Part shown: one piece after another, positions 20,128-30,638 of the stretch | Position numbering within the stretch: the stretch's first letter is position 1 | Layout: every line of letters begins with the position of its first letter | From: Paracoccus cavernae | Lineage (GTDB): Bacteria > Pseudomonadota > Alphaproteobacteria > Rhodobacterales > Rhodobacteraceae | Direction: 5' to 3' | NCBI GenBank assembly: GCA_030410095.1 | Contig: JAUFRC010000001.1 | Span: 1,562,501 to 1,626,500 of the forward strand | Length of the DNA stretch: 64,000 nt | Position numbers and translations under genes: made by a program | Notes under the pieces: generated by a model | What the model was told of the DNA's origin: nothing | The model's database searches: none | Seen by the model: only the letters and a program-made list of their open reading frames with translations

Positions 20128-20153
20128 AAAGGGCGGCCCTCGGGTCGCCCTTT
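20128..20153 (+). terminator. Terminator after clpA
   Basis: AAAGGGCG and CGCCCTTT pair around a further inner stem, followed by TGTCTTTG. Located 28 bases after the clpA stop. Confidence 0.7.
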
Positions 20154-20226
20154 GTCTTTGCAGCATCATGTTGGGTCTGCATCCGGCACTGCGCCCGAGT
20201 GATGCCCTCCCCGCGTCGGGGCAAAG

Positions 20227-20256
20227 AAAAAGGCGCCGTAAAAACAGCGCCTTTTT
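20227..20256 (-). terminator. Terminator after ssb, also usable for the plus strand
   Basis: AAAAAGGCGC and GCGCCTTTTT are perfectly complementary around a 10-base loop. T-runs flank the stem on both strands, so it can stop transcription from both ssb and clpA. Confidence 0.8.
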
Positions 20257-20280
20257 AATCGTCTCGCTGGCCGGTCCGGC

Positions 20281-20808
20281 TCAGAACGGGATTTCGTCGT
20301 CGAAATCCGGACGGCTCGAACCGCCGCCCGAGCTTTGGCCGCCCGAGCTTTGCCCGCCATAGCCGCCACCGTCATAGCCCGAGTTGTCGTAATCACGACC
20401 GCCGCCGCCAAAATTGCCGCCCGAGCCACCGGCTCCGCCGCCGCCGCCCGCACCACCGCGGCCGTCAAGCATATGCAGCTCGCTGCGGAAGGGGCGCAGC
20501 GCGATCTCGGTCGAATAACGGTCGTTACCCTGTTGGTCCTGCCATTTGCGGGTCTCGAGCTGGCCCTCGACATAGACTTTGGAGCCTTTGCGCAGGAACT
20601 GCTCGGCGACGCGCACCAGCGGCTCGGAATAGATCGCGACCGTATGCCATTCGGTACGCTCGCGGCGTTCGCCCGAATTGCGGTCCTTCCAGGTTTCGCT
20701 CGTAGCGATACGCAGGTTGGCGACCTTGCCGCCGTTGGGGAAGTTCCGGACCTCCGGATCCTGACCGAGGTTCCCGACCAGAATTACCTTGTTTACACTG
20801 CCTGCCAT
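20281..20808 (-). CDS. ssb: Single-stranded DNA-binding protein
   Basis: A 175-residue SSB. The OB-fold is at residues 1-110 ([69 protein letters not shown]). A Gly-rich flexible linker follows, with [13 protein letters not shown] repeats. The acidic tip DFDDEIPF is the docking site for RecQ, PriA, Exo I and other partners. The start at 20808 follows AGAGGA. The frame is intact despite the repetitive linker. It is divergent from the transglycosylase gene. Confidence 0.96.
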   Translation of the reverse strand: MAGSVNKVILVGNLGQDPEVRNFPNGGKVANLRIATSETWKDRNSGERRERTEWHTVAIYSEPLVRVAEQFLRKGSKVYVEGQLETRKWQDQQGNDRYSTEIALRPFRSELHMLDGRGGAGGGGGAGGSGGNFGGGGRDYDNSGYDGGGYGGQSSGGQSSGGGSSRPDFDDEIPF

Positions 20809-21047
20809 TCTGTCGGTCCTCTGATATCCACGCGAATTGCTGGCGATTATGTAGCCCGCGCGCGGGCCTCCGGCAAGTGCTAGCGACCCGTTCCGAGGCG
20901 GCAATCGCGATCCGTCTAGCCTTTTCGCCGCGGATCATATAGGCGGGATATTGCCGATATGTCGCTGCCTTCACCAGCGCGTGCATGGCGTCGAAGAACA
21001 GAGCGGGTATAGTCTCTGAAAAAGTAAAGCGTGAGAGGGGCGGTCAC

Positions 21048-21695
21048 ATGCATCTCGGCAAGACAGGACTCATGGGCCGTTTGTTGCGTGCCGGTGTTGT
21101 TTCAACGGTTCTGATTGGTCTGGCGGTGCCGGCCTCGGCCGAAGGGCTTCGCTTGGCGAACAAGGGCGGCAAGTCGCGCGCCTCGCAGTTCGAGCGCCAA
21201 ACCAAGCTGATGGATTCGCGCCTCTCGGGGCAATATAACCGGTCCTCGCGCCTGCGTCCGGCCTCGACCTCGACCAAATCGGGCGGCGAGCTGGAATTTG
21301 CCGGCGTGGTTCCTGCCTACAAGGGCAACCGCCGCAGCCAATACCTGCCGCATGCGCGGGCCATGGCGCGCAAACACGGTGTCCCCGAGGATATTTTCCT
21401 GCGTCTCGTCCAGCAGGAATCCGGTTGGAACCCGAATGCGCGCTCGCATAAAGGGGCGCAGGGCCTGGCGCAGCTTATGCCCGGCACCGCGGCCAAACTG
21501 GGCGTAAACCCCAGTGTTCCCGAAGAAAATCTCGAAGGCGGCGCGCGCTATCTGCGCATGATGTACAACAGTTTCGGCAGCTGGAAACTGGCGCTTGCGG
21601 CCTATAATGCCGGTCCGGGTGCAGTGACCAAATACGGCGGCATCCCGCCCTATCGCGAAACCACCAATTACGTGCGCATCGTTCACGGCGGCTGA
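21048..21695 (+). CDS. Periplasmic lytic transglycosylase (SLT family)
   Basis: A 215-residue exported enzyme that cleaves the glycan strand of peptidoglycan with formation of 1,6-anhydromuramic acid. A signal peptide lies at about residues 1-30 ([20 protein letters not shown]). A basic, disordered linker follows, then an SLT domain from about residue 100: [19 protein letters not shown] (catalytic Glu in QES), [16 protein letters not shown], and [29 protein letters not shown]. The start ATG at 21048 follows GAGAGGGG. Intact, with a strong terminator 31 bases after the stop. Confidence 0.9.
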   Translation: MHLGKTGLMGRLLRAGVVSTVLIGLAVPASAEGLRLANKGGKSRASQFERQTKLMDSRLSGQYNRSSRLRPASTSTKSGGELEFAGVVPAYKGNRRSQYLPHARAMARKHGVPEDIFLRLVQQESGWNPNARSHKGAQGLAQLMPGTAAKLGVNPSVPEENLEGGARYLRMMYNSFGSWKLALAAYNAGPGAVTKYGGIPPYRETTNYVRIVHGG

Positions 21696-21725
21696 TACGC
21701 TGCGAACCAACCAGCGACAGAGCAG

Positions 21726-21755
21726 AAAAAGGCGGACCCGAGGGCCCGCCTTTTT
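21726..21755 (+). terminator. Terminator after the transglycosylase gene
   Basis: AAAAAGGCGG and CCGCCTTTTT pair across a GC-rich inner stem. T-runs on both strands mean it can also serve the convergent SYLF gene. Confidence 0.8.
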
Positions 21756-21775
21756 CTTGTCCGGCTTCGCCCGCC

Positions 21776-22350
21776 TCAGAAGGTCGAGGGGATCACGCGG
21801 GTGTATTTCGTACCGGCGATCGAGGCCCCCGCCATCAGGCCCGACTGGCCGAAGATCATCGCCACGACCGGCTGCTGCGCGGTGATCGTATCCGCGCCGA
21901 CCGCGAGGCCGCGCGCGGGCAACGCATAATAGGCACCCGCCTCGGCAACCCAGCCCGGCGCCGAACGGAAATTGGCAAGTGCCTGATCGGTCTGAAAAAT
22001 CAGCACATGCGCATATTGTTGCGCGCCGATCTGGAAGCCGACACTGGCCTGCGTCGCCGAGTAGTAATCGACGGTCGCATTGTTGATGCGCAACGCGCCC
22101 TGCCCGTAAGCGCCGCCGATCCCGAAGCCCGCTTCGGTCATCAGCGGCATATAGAGAACGCCCTTGGCCCCTGAATCAGGCCCGCCGCCCCAGGATAGGT
22201 CTGCAAAAGATAGTCGCGGGTCGTGTTCACGCGCCCGTCCAGACGCGCGGCGGCGTTTTCGCCGACGCCATTCGCGCATCCCGCAAGCAGGGCGGCAGCC
22301 GCGCCACCCACAAAGAGCGAGCGGCGAGAAATCCGGTTGTCGTCAAGCAT
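21776..22350 (-). CDS. SYLF-domain lipoprotein
   Basis: A 191-residue lipoprotein after repair. The N-terminus SRRSLFVGGAAAALLAGCAN combines a twin-arginine-like start with a lipobox (LLAGC), so it is probably a Tat-exported lipid-anchored protein. The rest is a SYLF (YSC84) domain: GAKGVLYMPLMTEAGFGIGGAYGQGAL, then SATQASVGFQIGAQQYAHVLIFQ, and SIAGTKYTRVIPSTF at the end. SYLF domains bind phosphoinositides in eukaryotes; the bacterial role is unknown. A single G is missing in the GGGG run near 22181. The start at 22350 is likely; 22362 is four codons longer. Confidence 0.75.
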
Positions 22351-22408
22351 GCCTGGCCTCATATCGTGATTGCTGCAAAACTGCAGATTTCGCCAAAGAA
22401 TAGGGCGA

Positions 22409-23416
22409 TCAGCCCTTTTGCGCCAGCAGTTCGGCGACCTGCGGGGCGAAATATGTCAGGATTCCGTCACAGCCCGCGCGACGGAAGCCGATCAGGCTTT
22501 CCATCACGACATCGCGCGACAGCCAGCCCTGACGGATCGCCCCCTCGATCATCGCATATTCGCCCGAGACCTGATAAGCGAAGGTCGGAACCTCGAAACG
22601 GTCGCGCACTTCGCGGCAGAGATCGAGATAGGGCATGCCCGGCTTGACCATGACCATATCCGCACCCTCCGCGAGGTCGCGCGCCACGCAGCGCAGGGCC
22701 TCTTCGCGGTTGGCGGGATTGACCTGATAGGTCTTTTTGTCGCCGACCAGACGCCCCGAAGCGCCGACCGCATCGCGGAACGGGCCGTAAAAGCCGCTCG
22801 CGAATTTTGCGGCATAGGACAGGATCGCCATATCCTTGTGGCCGTTCGCCTCCATCGCCGCGCGCAAAGCGGCAATCCGGCCGTCCATCATATCGGAGGG
22901 GCCGAGGATGTCCGCGCCCGCTTCGGCCTGTGTCAAAGCCATGCGCACGAGGGCCTCGACCGTCTCGTCATTGAGGATGATCCCGTCGCGCACCAGCCCG
23001 TCATGGCCGTTGATATTATAGGGGTCGAGCGCGATATCGGTCATCACCGCCAGCTCCGGCGCGACCTCCTTGATGGCGCGGATGGCGCGGTTTCCGATAT
23101 TTTCGGGGTCCCATGCACGCTCGCAGCCCTCGGTCTTCAGATCGGGATCGGAATGGGGGAAAACGCAGATCGAGGGGATGCCGAGCCGCATCGCGGTCTC
23201 GGCGGCGCGCTTGGCCCCGTCCAACGTGAGCCGCTCGACCCCCGGCATCGAGGCGATCTCGCCCTCCCCGCCCGCGATTTCGGTAACGAAAACCGGCCAG
23301 ATCAGATTGCTTGCCGACAGCGTCACCTCGGTCGTCAGCGCGCGCAAGGCGGGCGTCCGGCGCAAACGGCGCAAGCGGGTGGCGGGGAAAGGCGGAATGA
23401 TCGGCATGGAGGACAT
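22409..23416 (-). CDS. hemB: Delta-aminolevulinic acid dehydratase (porphobilinogen synthase)
   Basis: Condenses two 5-aminolevulinate molecules to porphobilinogen, the common precursor of haem, bacteriochlorophyll and cobalamin. Length is 335 residues. It shows PATRLRRLRRTPALRALTTE, LIWPVFVTEI and, in the centre, ILGPSDMMDGRIAALR. The catalytic lysine strand is AILSYAAKFASGFYGPFRDA, followed by MVKPGMPYLDL and YQVSGEYAMI. The start at 23416 (MSSMPIIPPFP) is favoured over the Cys-rich extension to 23512. Intact and monocistronic. Confidence 0.95.
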   Translation of the reverse strand: MSSMPIIPPFPATRLRRLRRTPALRALTTEVTLSASNLIWPVFVTEIAGGEGEIASMPGVERLTLDGAKRAAETAMRLGIPSICVFPHSDPDLKTEGCERAWDPENIGNRAIRAIKEVAPELAVMTDIALDPYNINGHDGLVRDGIILNDETVEALVRMALTQAEAGADILGPSDMMDGRIAALRAAMEANGHKDMAILSYAAKFASGFYGPFRDAVGASGRLVGDKKTYQVNPANREEALRCVARDLAEGADMVMVKPGMPYLDLCREVRDRFEVPTFAYQVSGEYAMIEGAIRQGWLSRDVVMESLIGFRRAGCDGILTYFAPQVAELLAQKG

Positions 23417-23605
23417 GGAATGCTCGTTCTGTGATCGTCGGAGGACCGGCGCGGCCCGATGCGGGCGCGTCGAAAGCGCGACGAATGTGCACCCCCACGG
23501 CATCAGGTGCAACCCTTGTGCCGCCGCGTCCCCTTTGGAGGTTTTCCCGAGCGCCGCGACTGACTACTGTGTGCTTGAAATCAAACGCAACTTGCAGGCG
23601 CAACA

Positions 23606-24178
23606 GTGGCAGTACTTCAGGCTCTTCTGGTCATTCTCGAAAGCCGGTCGTTCAATTCGATCTGGTTCTGGCTGATGCTCGCCACCTGCTGGAGCCTCGC
23701 CGGACGCAACGCCTTGGGCGTGCCGCCCGATGTCATCCACAAGGCGCTCAACCGCAAGCTCGGGGCGGCCGAGCAGGAAAAGGCGGCTGTCACTTTGCTC
23801 GACTGGCTCTCGCTGATGCTGCCGCGCTGGCGCGTCGATCCGGGCGAAGGGCCGTGGCTTTTCGGCGTGGCGATCTTTTTGCTGGTGAGCCTCGCGGCGC
23901 TCGGCTTCGTCTACGGGCTGGAGATGGCGCAAGCCCTGTTTTTGCTCCTCGCGCCCTTGGGCATTCTGGTGATCCTGCGCATCCGGCTGGCCAAGAGCCT
24001 GTCGCGGATTGTCGAACGCGCCCGCAGCGCCGAGATTACGGTGCAAGAGGCAGCAAGTCTCGCCGCCCCGTCCATGCGCAGGCACCGCCTGTTCACTTCG
24101 GCCATGTCGATCGTGACCGTGGCACTCGCGGCCTATTGGGCGGCATTGACGCTTTTGTCCAATCCTTTCGGCTTCTAA
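23606..24178 (+). CDS. Multi-pass membrane protein (annotated in relatives as SufBCD-complex component)
   Basis: A 190-residue protein with three or four hydrophobic stretches: SIWFWLMLATCWSLAG near the N-terminus, LFGVAIFLLVSLAALGFVYGLEMAQALFLLLAPLGILVIL in the middle (two adjacent helices), and FTSAMSIVTVALAAYWAALTLL at the end. I recall similar proteins in Rhodobacterales annotated as component of the SufBCD complex, but no experiment or Suf neighbour here supports that name. The start is a GTG without a clear ribosome binding site; the true start may lie slightly up- or downstream. Confidence 0.55.
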   Translation: MAVLQALLVILESRSFNSIWFWLMLATCWSLAGRNALGVPPDVIHKALNRKLGAAEQEKAAVTLLDWLSLMLPRWRVDPGEGPWLFGVAIFLLVSLAALGFVYGLEMAQALFLLLAPLGILVILRIRLAKSLSRIVERARSAEITVQEAASLAAPSMRRHRLFTSAMSIVTVALAAYWAALTLLSNPFGF

Positions 24179-24242
24179 TATCCCGTCACACGCTTCCGGC
24201 TGTACCGAGGAACGTGACATTTCCTGCCAAGACAATTAGGTC

Positions 24243-27200
24243 ATGCGCATGCCCGATCAAATCATTCTTTCCGGTGCGCCCGAAGGCTACGACGCGGCTT
24301 TGATCGCGCGCGAGCTGGAACGCGGCAATCCTGTCATCCATATCGCCCGCGACGACCGCCGCATGGCGGCAATGCGCGGCGCTTTGGGCTTTTTCGCGCC
24401 CAAAGCCGTGGTGCTCGAATTTCCGGCCTGGGATACGACGCCCTATGACCGCATTTCGCCCGCGCCCGCGATCATGGCGGCCCGAATGGCGGTGCTGACG
24501 CTCCTTGCGCACAAGGCCCTGCGCGGCCCCTTCATCCTGCTCACGACGCTCAGCGCGGCAATGCAGCGCGTGCCCGCGCGCGCAGTCGTGCGCGAGGCCG
24601 GTTTTTCGGCGGCCGTCGGCGACCGCATGGACGAGACGGCGTTGCGTGCCTTTCTCGTGCGGATGGGCTTCACGCTCGCGCCGACCGTGACCGAACCCGG
24701 TGATTATGCGCTGCGCGGCGGGATCATCGACATCTATCCGCCGGGCGAAAGCGGGCCGATCCGGCTTGATCTTTTCGGCGATGTTCTGGACGGCGCGCGC
24801 CGTTTCGACCCCGAGACCCAGCGCACCACCGAAAAGCTGGACCGTGTCGAGCTTGCCCCGATGTCCGAAGTCATCCTCGACGAGCCCGCCATCACGCGCT
24901 TTCGCCAGAACTACCGCATGGAATACGGCGGCGGCGCGAATGATCCGCTTTACGAAAGCGTCAGCGCCGGCCGCAAACTCGCGGGGATGGAACATTGGCT
25001 GCCGTGGTTTCACGACGGGCTGGAGAACCTGTTCGACTACCTGCCCGAAGCGAGCATCGTCAGCGACGATCGTCTCGATCAGGTGCGTGACGCCCGCTGG
25101 CATACGATTTCCGAACAATTTGATGCGCGCCGCGAGGCGCTCAACCGGCGCGTCTCGGACAGCCTTTACCGTCCGGTCCCGCCCGAGACGCTCTTTCCCG
25201 ACGAGGCCGAATGGCAGGGCTGGCTTGCCGGCCAGCGCCATCTGCGTCTCTCGACCCTGCGCCAACCGCCCGGTCCGGGAGTGCTGGATGCCGGAGGCCG
25301 CGTCGGCCGCAATTTCGCGCCCGAAAGGCAAGACGAGAACAAGAACCTGTTCCATGCCTTGGCCGACCACATCCGCAAGCAGCGGGCCGGTGGCCGCGTC
25401 GTGCTCGCGAGCTTTTCAGAAGGTGCGCGCGAGCGTCTGGCGGGGCTGATCGCCGACGAGGGCATCGAAGGCGCGAGCCTGATAGGCGACATCCGCGACT
25501 TGCGGGCCGACAAGGCCGCTCTGGGTCTGGCGATCTGGCCGCTCGACGAAGGTTTTGTCGTCGAGCGTGACGGCGAATTGCCCTGACCATCATCTCGGAA
25601 CAGGACGTTCTGGGCGACCGGCTGGTGCGCGGCGCCAAAAGAAACGCCGCGCCGAGAACTTCCTGCGCGACACCCAAAGTCTGACGCCGGGCGATCTGGT
25701 GGTCCATGTCGAGCACGGGATCGGCCGCTATACCGGCCTCGAAACCGTCAAGGCGCTCGGGGTGCCGCATGATTGCATCGCGCTGGAATATGCGGGCGGC
25801 GACAGGCTCTATCTGCCGGTCGAAAACATCGAGCTTCTGACGCGCTACGGCCATGAGGAAGGTCTTCTGGACCGCCTCGGCGGCGGCGCATGGCAGGCGC
25901 GCAAGGCCAAGCTCAAAGAGCGCATCAAGCTGATCGCCGACCGTCTGATGCGGGTCGCGGCCGAGCGGCTTTTGCGCACCGCGCCCGTGCTCGAGCCGGA
26001 ATTTCACGAGATCGAAAGCTTCGCCGCGCGCTTCCCTATACCGAGACCGACGACCAGGCGCAGGCGATCGCGGATGTCGCGGCAGATCTCGCGGCCGGTC
26101 GCCCGATGGACCGGCTCGTGGTGGGCGATGTCGGCTTCGGCAAGACCGAGGTCGCGATCCGCGCCGCCTTCATCACCGCCTCGCAGGGGATGCAGGTTGC
26201 GGTCATCGCGCCGACAACATTGCTCGCGCGCCAGCATTTCAAGAGCTTCGCCGAGCGTTTCCGCGGCACCGCGATCAATGTCCGCCCGCTCTCGCGTTTC
26301 GTTTCGGCCAAAGATGCCGCCGAGACCCGTAAAGGGCTGGCCGAAGGCAGCGTCGATATCGTCATCGGCACCCATGCGGTTCTGGCCAAACAGGTCAAAT
26401 TCAAGAACCTCGGCCTGCTTGTTGTCGACGAGGAGCAGCATTTTGGCGTCGGCCATAAAGAGCGCCTCAAAGAGCTGCGCAGCGATATCCATGTGCTGAC
26501 GCTCACGGCGACCCCGATCCCGCGAACGCTGCAACTTTCGCTGAGCGGGGTACGCGATCTCTCGGTAATCGGGACGCCACCGGTCGACCGCCTCTCGATC
26601 CGAACCTATGTCAGCGAATTCGATACGGTCACCATTCGCGAGGCGCTTTTGCGCGAAAAGTACCGCGGCGGCCAAAGCTTTTTCGTGGTGCCGCGTCTGT
26701 CCGACCTGCCCGAGGTCGAGGATTGGCTCAAGGAAAACGTGCCGGAAGTCAGCAGCATAACGGCACATGGACAGCTGGCTGCGGGCGATCTCGACCAGCG
26801 GATGAACGCATTTTACGACGGCAGCCATGATGTGCTTCTGGCGACGACGATCGTGGAAAGCGGCCTCGACATTCCGACCGCGAATACGATGGTCATCTGG
26901 CGCTCGGACATGTTCGGCCTCTCGCAGCTCTACCAGATCCGCGGACGGGTCGGCCGCTCAAAGGCGCGCGCCTATTGCTATCTGACCACGAAGCCGCGCG
27001 TTCCGTTGACCCCGCAGGCGATCCGGAGATTGAAGTTTCTGGGCTCGATCGACAGCCTTGGCGCGGGCTTCAACCTCGCCTCGCAGGACCTCGACCAGCG
27101 CGGTGCGGGCAACCTTCTGGGCGAAGAGCAATCCGGCCACATCCGCGAAGTCGGCTTCGAACTCTACCAACAGATGCTGGAGGAAACGATTGCCAAGCTG

Positions 27201-27719
27201 AAATCGGGCGAAATCGAGGGCACGCCCGACGACGAATGGGCACCCCAGCTGAACCTGGGCGTGCCGGTGACCATTCCGGAAAGCTACATTGCGGATCTCG
27301 ATGTCCGTCTGGGCCTTTACCGCCGCCTTTCCGAGCTTTCGACCAAGGTCGAGCTCGAAGGCTTTGCGGCCGAGCTCATCGACCGCTTCGGCCCGCTCCC
27401 GAGAGAGGTCAACACGCTTCTTCTGGTCATCCGCATCAAGGCCATGGCCAAGCGGGCCAATATCGCCAAGCTCGATGCCGGTCCCAAAGGTGCGACGATC
27501 CAGTTCCATCAGGACAAATTCCCCAATCCGCAAGGGCTGGTTGCGTTCCTCACCGAGCAGCACGGTCATGCCAAAGTCACCGACAACAAAATCGTTGTTC
27601 TGCGCGACTGGGCGACAGACGGCGACCGGATAAAGGGCGCCTTCGGAATCGCACGCGATCTGGCAGCCAAGATCAAGGAAGGCAAAGCAGCAACCGACGC
27701 GACGAAACGCCGGCAATGA
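24243..27719 (+). CDS. mfd: Transcription-repair coupling factor
   Basis: ATP-dependent translocase that removes stalled RNA polymerase and recruits UvrA. The repaired length is 1159 residues. In order: the UvrB-like N-terminal module with PPGESGPIRLDLFGD, the RNA-polymerase interaction domain LTPGDLVVHVEHGIGRYTGLETV, then RecG-like helicase motifs GDVGFGKTEVAIRAAF (Walker A), VDEEQHFGV (DEEQ box), LTATPIPRTLQLSLSGVRDLS, TTIVESGLDIPTANT and QIRGRVGRSKARAYCYL. The TRCF C-terminal domain is near the end. Missing bases: G near 25576, A near 25638, C near 26034. The start could also be the ATG at 24249. Confidence 0.95.
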
Positions 27720-28047
27720 TCGCCAATGAAGGCGCATGGGCGAGAACTGCGGGCGAAGTTCCTTCGCTCACACGACCGCCCTGCCCCTAACCGCTTTCAC
27801 GCGACATCTCCTCCCAAGTGGATGCGCCCACGGTTTGATGGTGCACTCCTTTTCTTTGGAATTGAAGGATGGCCTATGGGGCAATTTCGTCACTGCAGCG
27901 CCACGACCACGCACGCCGCCAGAGCGGCAATACGGCGACCGCAAGCTTCGTTCGCGCAGCTAAGTCGGGAGCTGGGGCAATCCCAACACCGTTTCGAAGA
28001 GGCGCAAGCACGCGACGGTTGAGGATATGTAGACCGGGCTCCGAGCC
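27720..28047. other. Intergenic region between mfd and IS remnants
   Basis: About 330 bases with no credible gene on either strand and no terminator-like hairpin directly after mfd. It is the left flank of the second accessory region. I see only short, low-quality open frames. Confidence 0.4.
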
Positions 28048-28261
28048 TTGGGTAATCCGCCCCGTTTTAACGGGGTGCCGAAGTAGACTTCAGGCAGCCA
28101 TCTTCAGTTTCTGGGCGGGTGTGATGTCGCCGACGCCCGCGCTCATTGGTCTCGAGCCAATGGCGACACAATTCGCGCTGGGGCGCTCATTATTGTAAGT
28201 CCATAGCCAGTCGGTTGCGATCTCCTGCGCCTCCTCGATGGTTTCAAAGATGTAGTGGTCC
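28048..28261 (-). mobile_element. Remnant of an IS3-family element (right end)
   Basis: On the minus strand this holds the last 50-odd codons of an IS3-type transposase followed by CTACTTCGGCACCCCG and GGCGGATTACCC, which looks like a terminal inverted repeat running out to about 28048. The left part of the element is missing because a second IS3-type element starts at 28262. Confidence 0.6.
28090..28261 (-). pseudogene. IS3-family transposase orfB, C-terminal fragment
   Basis: The fragment reads HYIFETIEEAQEIATDWLWTYNNERP and ends DITPAQKLKMAA, the usual end of one branch of IS3 orfB proteins. Between RP and the end there are about 14 extra residues (SANCVAIGSRPMSAGVG) framed in the DNA by two copies of ATGAGCGC. 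It looks like a small internal insertion or duplication. The DDE catalytic core is absent. Confidence 0.7.
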
Positions 28262-28323
28262 TGACCTGCCACGGAATTTTTCTCCGCCGTTGATTGGAGT
28301 CCGATCCAATTTGAGGACGGACA

Positions 28324-28602
28324 ATGAAGCGAACGAGTTTCACGGACGAACAGATCACCGGCATCTTGGCCGAGCACGAAGCAGGCGCGAAGTGCGCGGA
28401 CCTGTGCCGCAAGCACGTCATGTCGGAAGGCACCTTCTATAATTGGAAGGCCAAATTCGGCGGCATGACGTTGTCGGGGGCGAAGCGGCTGAAGGCGCTT
28501 GAGGATGAGAACGCGAAGCTGAAGAAGCTGCTGGCCGAACAGATGCTCGATCTCTCCGCGATGACGGAACTGGTTTCAAAAAAGTGGCGACGCCTGCAGT
28601 GA
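28324..28602 (+). CDS. IS3-family transposase orfA
   Basis: A 92-residue helix-turn-helix protein of the IS3/IS407 group: MKRTSFTDEQITGILAEHEAG, CADLCRKHVMSEGTFYNWKAKFGGMTLS, then a leucine-zipper-like AKRLKALEDENAKLKKLLAEQMLDLSAM. It recognises the terminal repeats and, by -1 frameshifting into orfB, forms the active transposase. It overlaps orfB by 19 bases, as usual for the family. Intact, but the element has lost its right end and orfB is broken, so it is unlikely to be mobile. Confidence 0.88.
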   Translation: MKRTSFTDEQITGILAEHEAGAKCADLCRKHVMSEGTFYNWKAKFGGMTLSGAKRLKALEDENAKLKKLLAEQMLDLSAMTELVSKKWRRLQ

Positions 28603-29277
28603 AGCCCGAGGCGGTCGCGCATCTGAGGTCCCTACGCGGGCTCTCGGAAGGGCGGGCGTGCCGGATTGCCGGGGCGGACCGCAAGATGGTCCGCTACCGA
28701 GCACAGCGCGAGCCGGACACGGTGCTGCGTGGGCGGTTGCGGGAGCTGGCCAACGAGCGCCGACGGTTCGGCTATCGGCGGATCTTCGTGCTGCTGCGGC
28801 GCAAGGGAGAGCCTTCCGGGATTAACCGGATCTATCGGCTCTGCCGCGAGGAAGGGCTGACGGTGCGCAAGCGAAAGGCCCGGCGCAAGGCTATCGGGAC
28901 GCGAGCCCCGATCCTGGTGGAGGCGCGGCCCAATGCGCGCTGGTCTCTGGATTTCGCTTCGCGGACCTTCGGTTCGTCCATGACCAATTCGCCAAAGGGC
29001 AGCGCTTTCGGGTGCTCAACGTCGTCGACGACGTCACCCGGAAATGCCTCGCGGCGATCCCGTTCGCCATGGGCCTCGGACCAGTGGCGGCTTCATGGCT
29101 CACCCTCAAGCTCGGGGCGCCGAGTGGCGCGTTAACTGACGGCCCTAATCGAGCGCCGCGGCAAACCCGGAATGATTGTCAGCGATAATGGGACGGAGCT
29201 GACCAGTAACGCAATCCTGCGGCGGTGTGCCGAGCACCGGATCGAATGGCACTACATTGCGCCGGGCAAGGCCTATG
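28584..29277 (+). pseudogene. IS3-family transposase orfB, broken and truncated
   Basis: Starts well: GRACRIAGADRKMVRYRA, RLRELANERRRFGYRRI, INRIYRLCREEGL, then ARWSLDF, the first Asp of the DDE core. It then loses frame around 28965-29000 (correct continuation FVHDQFAKGQRFRVLNVVDD is in another frame). It has a TAA at 29133-29135 where ArgGluLeu is expected, and resumes IVSDNGTELTSNAIL, the second Asp. It is cut off after HRIEWHYIAPGKA, before the catalytic Glu. The substitution to a stop and the truncation are real decay rather than homopolymer errors. Confidence 0.8.
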
Positions 29278-30607
29278 TCACGCGCACCACCGAGGATATG
29301 TGGCCGACCACGATCTACACGGCCGACGGCAAGACCTTCGACGCGGAAATCGCGGATCCGGTGACGAAACGCGCCATCCGGCCGGAAATTACCACGGTCC
29401 TTGACGTGGTCACCCGCAAGATCGTCGGGATCGCGCTGTCGCGCTCGGAGAACCAGAAAGCCGTCGCCGAGGCCCTTCGTAACTCCTGCTGCGGCTCTGG
29501 CATCCCCGCCGTTTTCTACGTCGATCGTGGCCCCGGCTATCGCAACAAGGCGATGGACGCGGATGTCGGGGGCCTCATGGGGCGGCTCGGCATCACCAAG
29601 ATGCATGCCGCGCCTTATGACTCGCAGGCGAAGGGTCGGATCGAGCGCCCGAACGCCACGGTTTGGGATACCCTCGCGAAAAGGCTCCCGACCTATATCG
29701 GCAAGGATCGCGACAAGGAGGCTGGTGACAAGGTCCACAAGATCACCCGCAAGCAGCTTAAAGAGTTCGGCGAATCCCGTCTTCTGCCGAGCTGGGAGGA
29801 TTTTGTTCGCCTCTGCGAAGCTATGGTCGCAGAGTACAACGACCTGCCTCATCGCGGCCTGCCGAAGTTTCAGGATCCTGACACCGGCAAAACCCGCCAC
29901 ATGACCCCCAACGAATGCTGGGCTGCCCATGTGTCGAACGGGTTCGAGGCTGTCGAGGTTGACCCCGGCGAAGCCGATGACCTGTTCCGGCCTTACGAAA
30001 TTCGCACCGCCCGCCGCGCCCAGGTGCAGTGGAACGGCAACTTCTACTTCGACCAGGACCTGGAAGCCTATCACGAAGAGAAGGTCATGGTCGGTTACGA
30101 TTACCATCAGGCCGACAAGGTCTGGGTGCGCGAATTCGACGCTGAATCGGGTCAGCCCGGTCGCCTGATCTGTGTCGCCCGCTTCGGCGGCAATAGCGAA
30201 CGCTACATCCCGCTCAGCTACGAACAGAAATCGATCGAAGATCGCGCCAAGGGTCGGCTGCGCCGCCTCGACGACAAGCGCATCGAAGTCGAAGCCGAGC
30301 GCGACGGGCTTTTGCAGATCGAGGCCCAGCGCGACGAGGTCGCCGATTTCATCGACCTGTCACCAATCCAACCCGAAACGGTCGAGGCCTTTGCCCCGAT
30401 CGAACTCCCGCACCCAAGCCGCGCCGTCAGGTTTTCACCTCGGATGAGGAACTGGCCGCGTGGGCGCTGGAGAACCCGAACGACCTTTCGCCGAACCAGA
30501 TCGCGGTTTTGCGGAAATGCCTGAGCCGCCCCATCGGTCAGGAAAACCTGAGAGCCAATGGCATCGACACGGAGGCGCTTCGAACCCTCCTCCGTGCCGT
30601 CGCCTAA
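29278..30607 (+). pseudogene. Mu-like phage transposase A, N-terminus missing
   Basis: DDE-family transposase of a Mu-like phage. Present are the first-Asp region (IYTADGKTFDAEIADP), the core strand TTVLDVVTRKIVGIALS, the second-Asp motif IPAVFYVDRGPGY, the Glu motif DSQAKGRIER, and the beta-barrel C-terminal domain (ARRAQVQWNGNFYFDQDLEAYHEEKVMVGYDYHQADKVWV). About 200-250 N-terminal residues that bind the phage ends are gone, replaced in frame by 35 residues of IS3 orfB (open frame from 29172). One base is missing near 30430, after which ENPNDLSPNQIAVLRKC continues to the stop at 30605-30607. It cannot recognise the ends without the lost domains. Confidence 0.8.
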
Positions 30608-30638
30608 CGAAAAACGTCAGAAACGAGGAGAGCATATC

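Larger units (their letters stand above)
28262..29277 (+). mobile_element. IS3-family element, 3'-truncated, fused to the Mu-like prophage
   Basis: Starts near TGACCTGCCACGGAATTTTT and carries orfA and most of orfB of an IS407-like element. The right end is missing. At about 29278 the orfB reading frame runs straight into MuA sequence. This is the left border of the prophage remnant and was probably made by an IS-adjacent deletion that removed the left end of the prophage. Confidence 0.7.

Noticed and set aside
27726..28198. Open frames of about 100 codons between mfd and the IS remnants
   Set aside because: Low-complexity Arg/Pro/Ala composition, overlapping in several frames, without ribosome binding sites; one runs through the IS terminal repeat.
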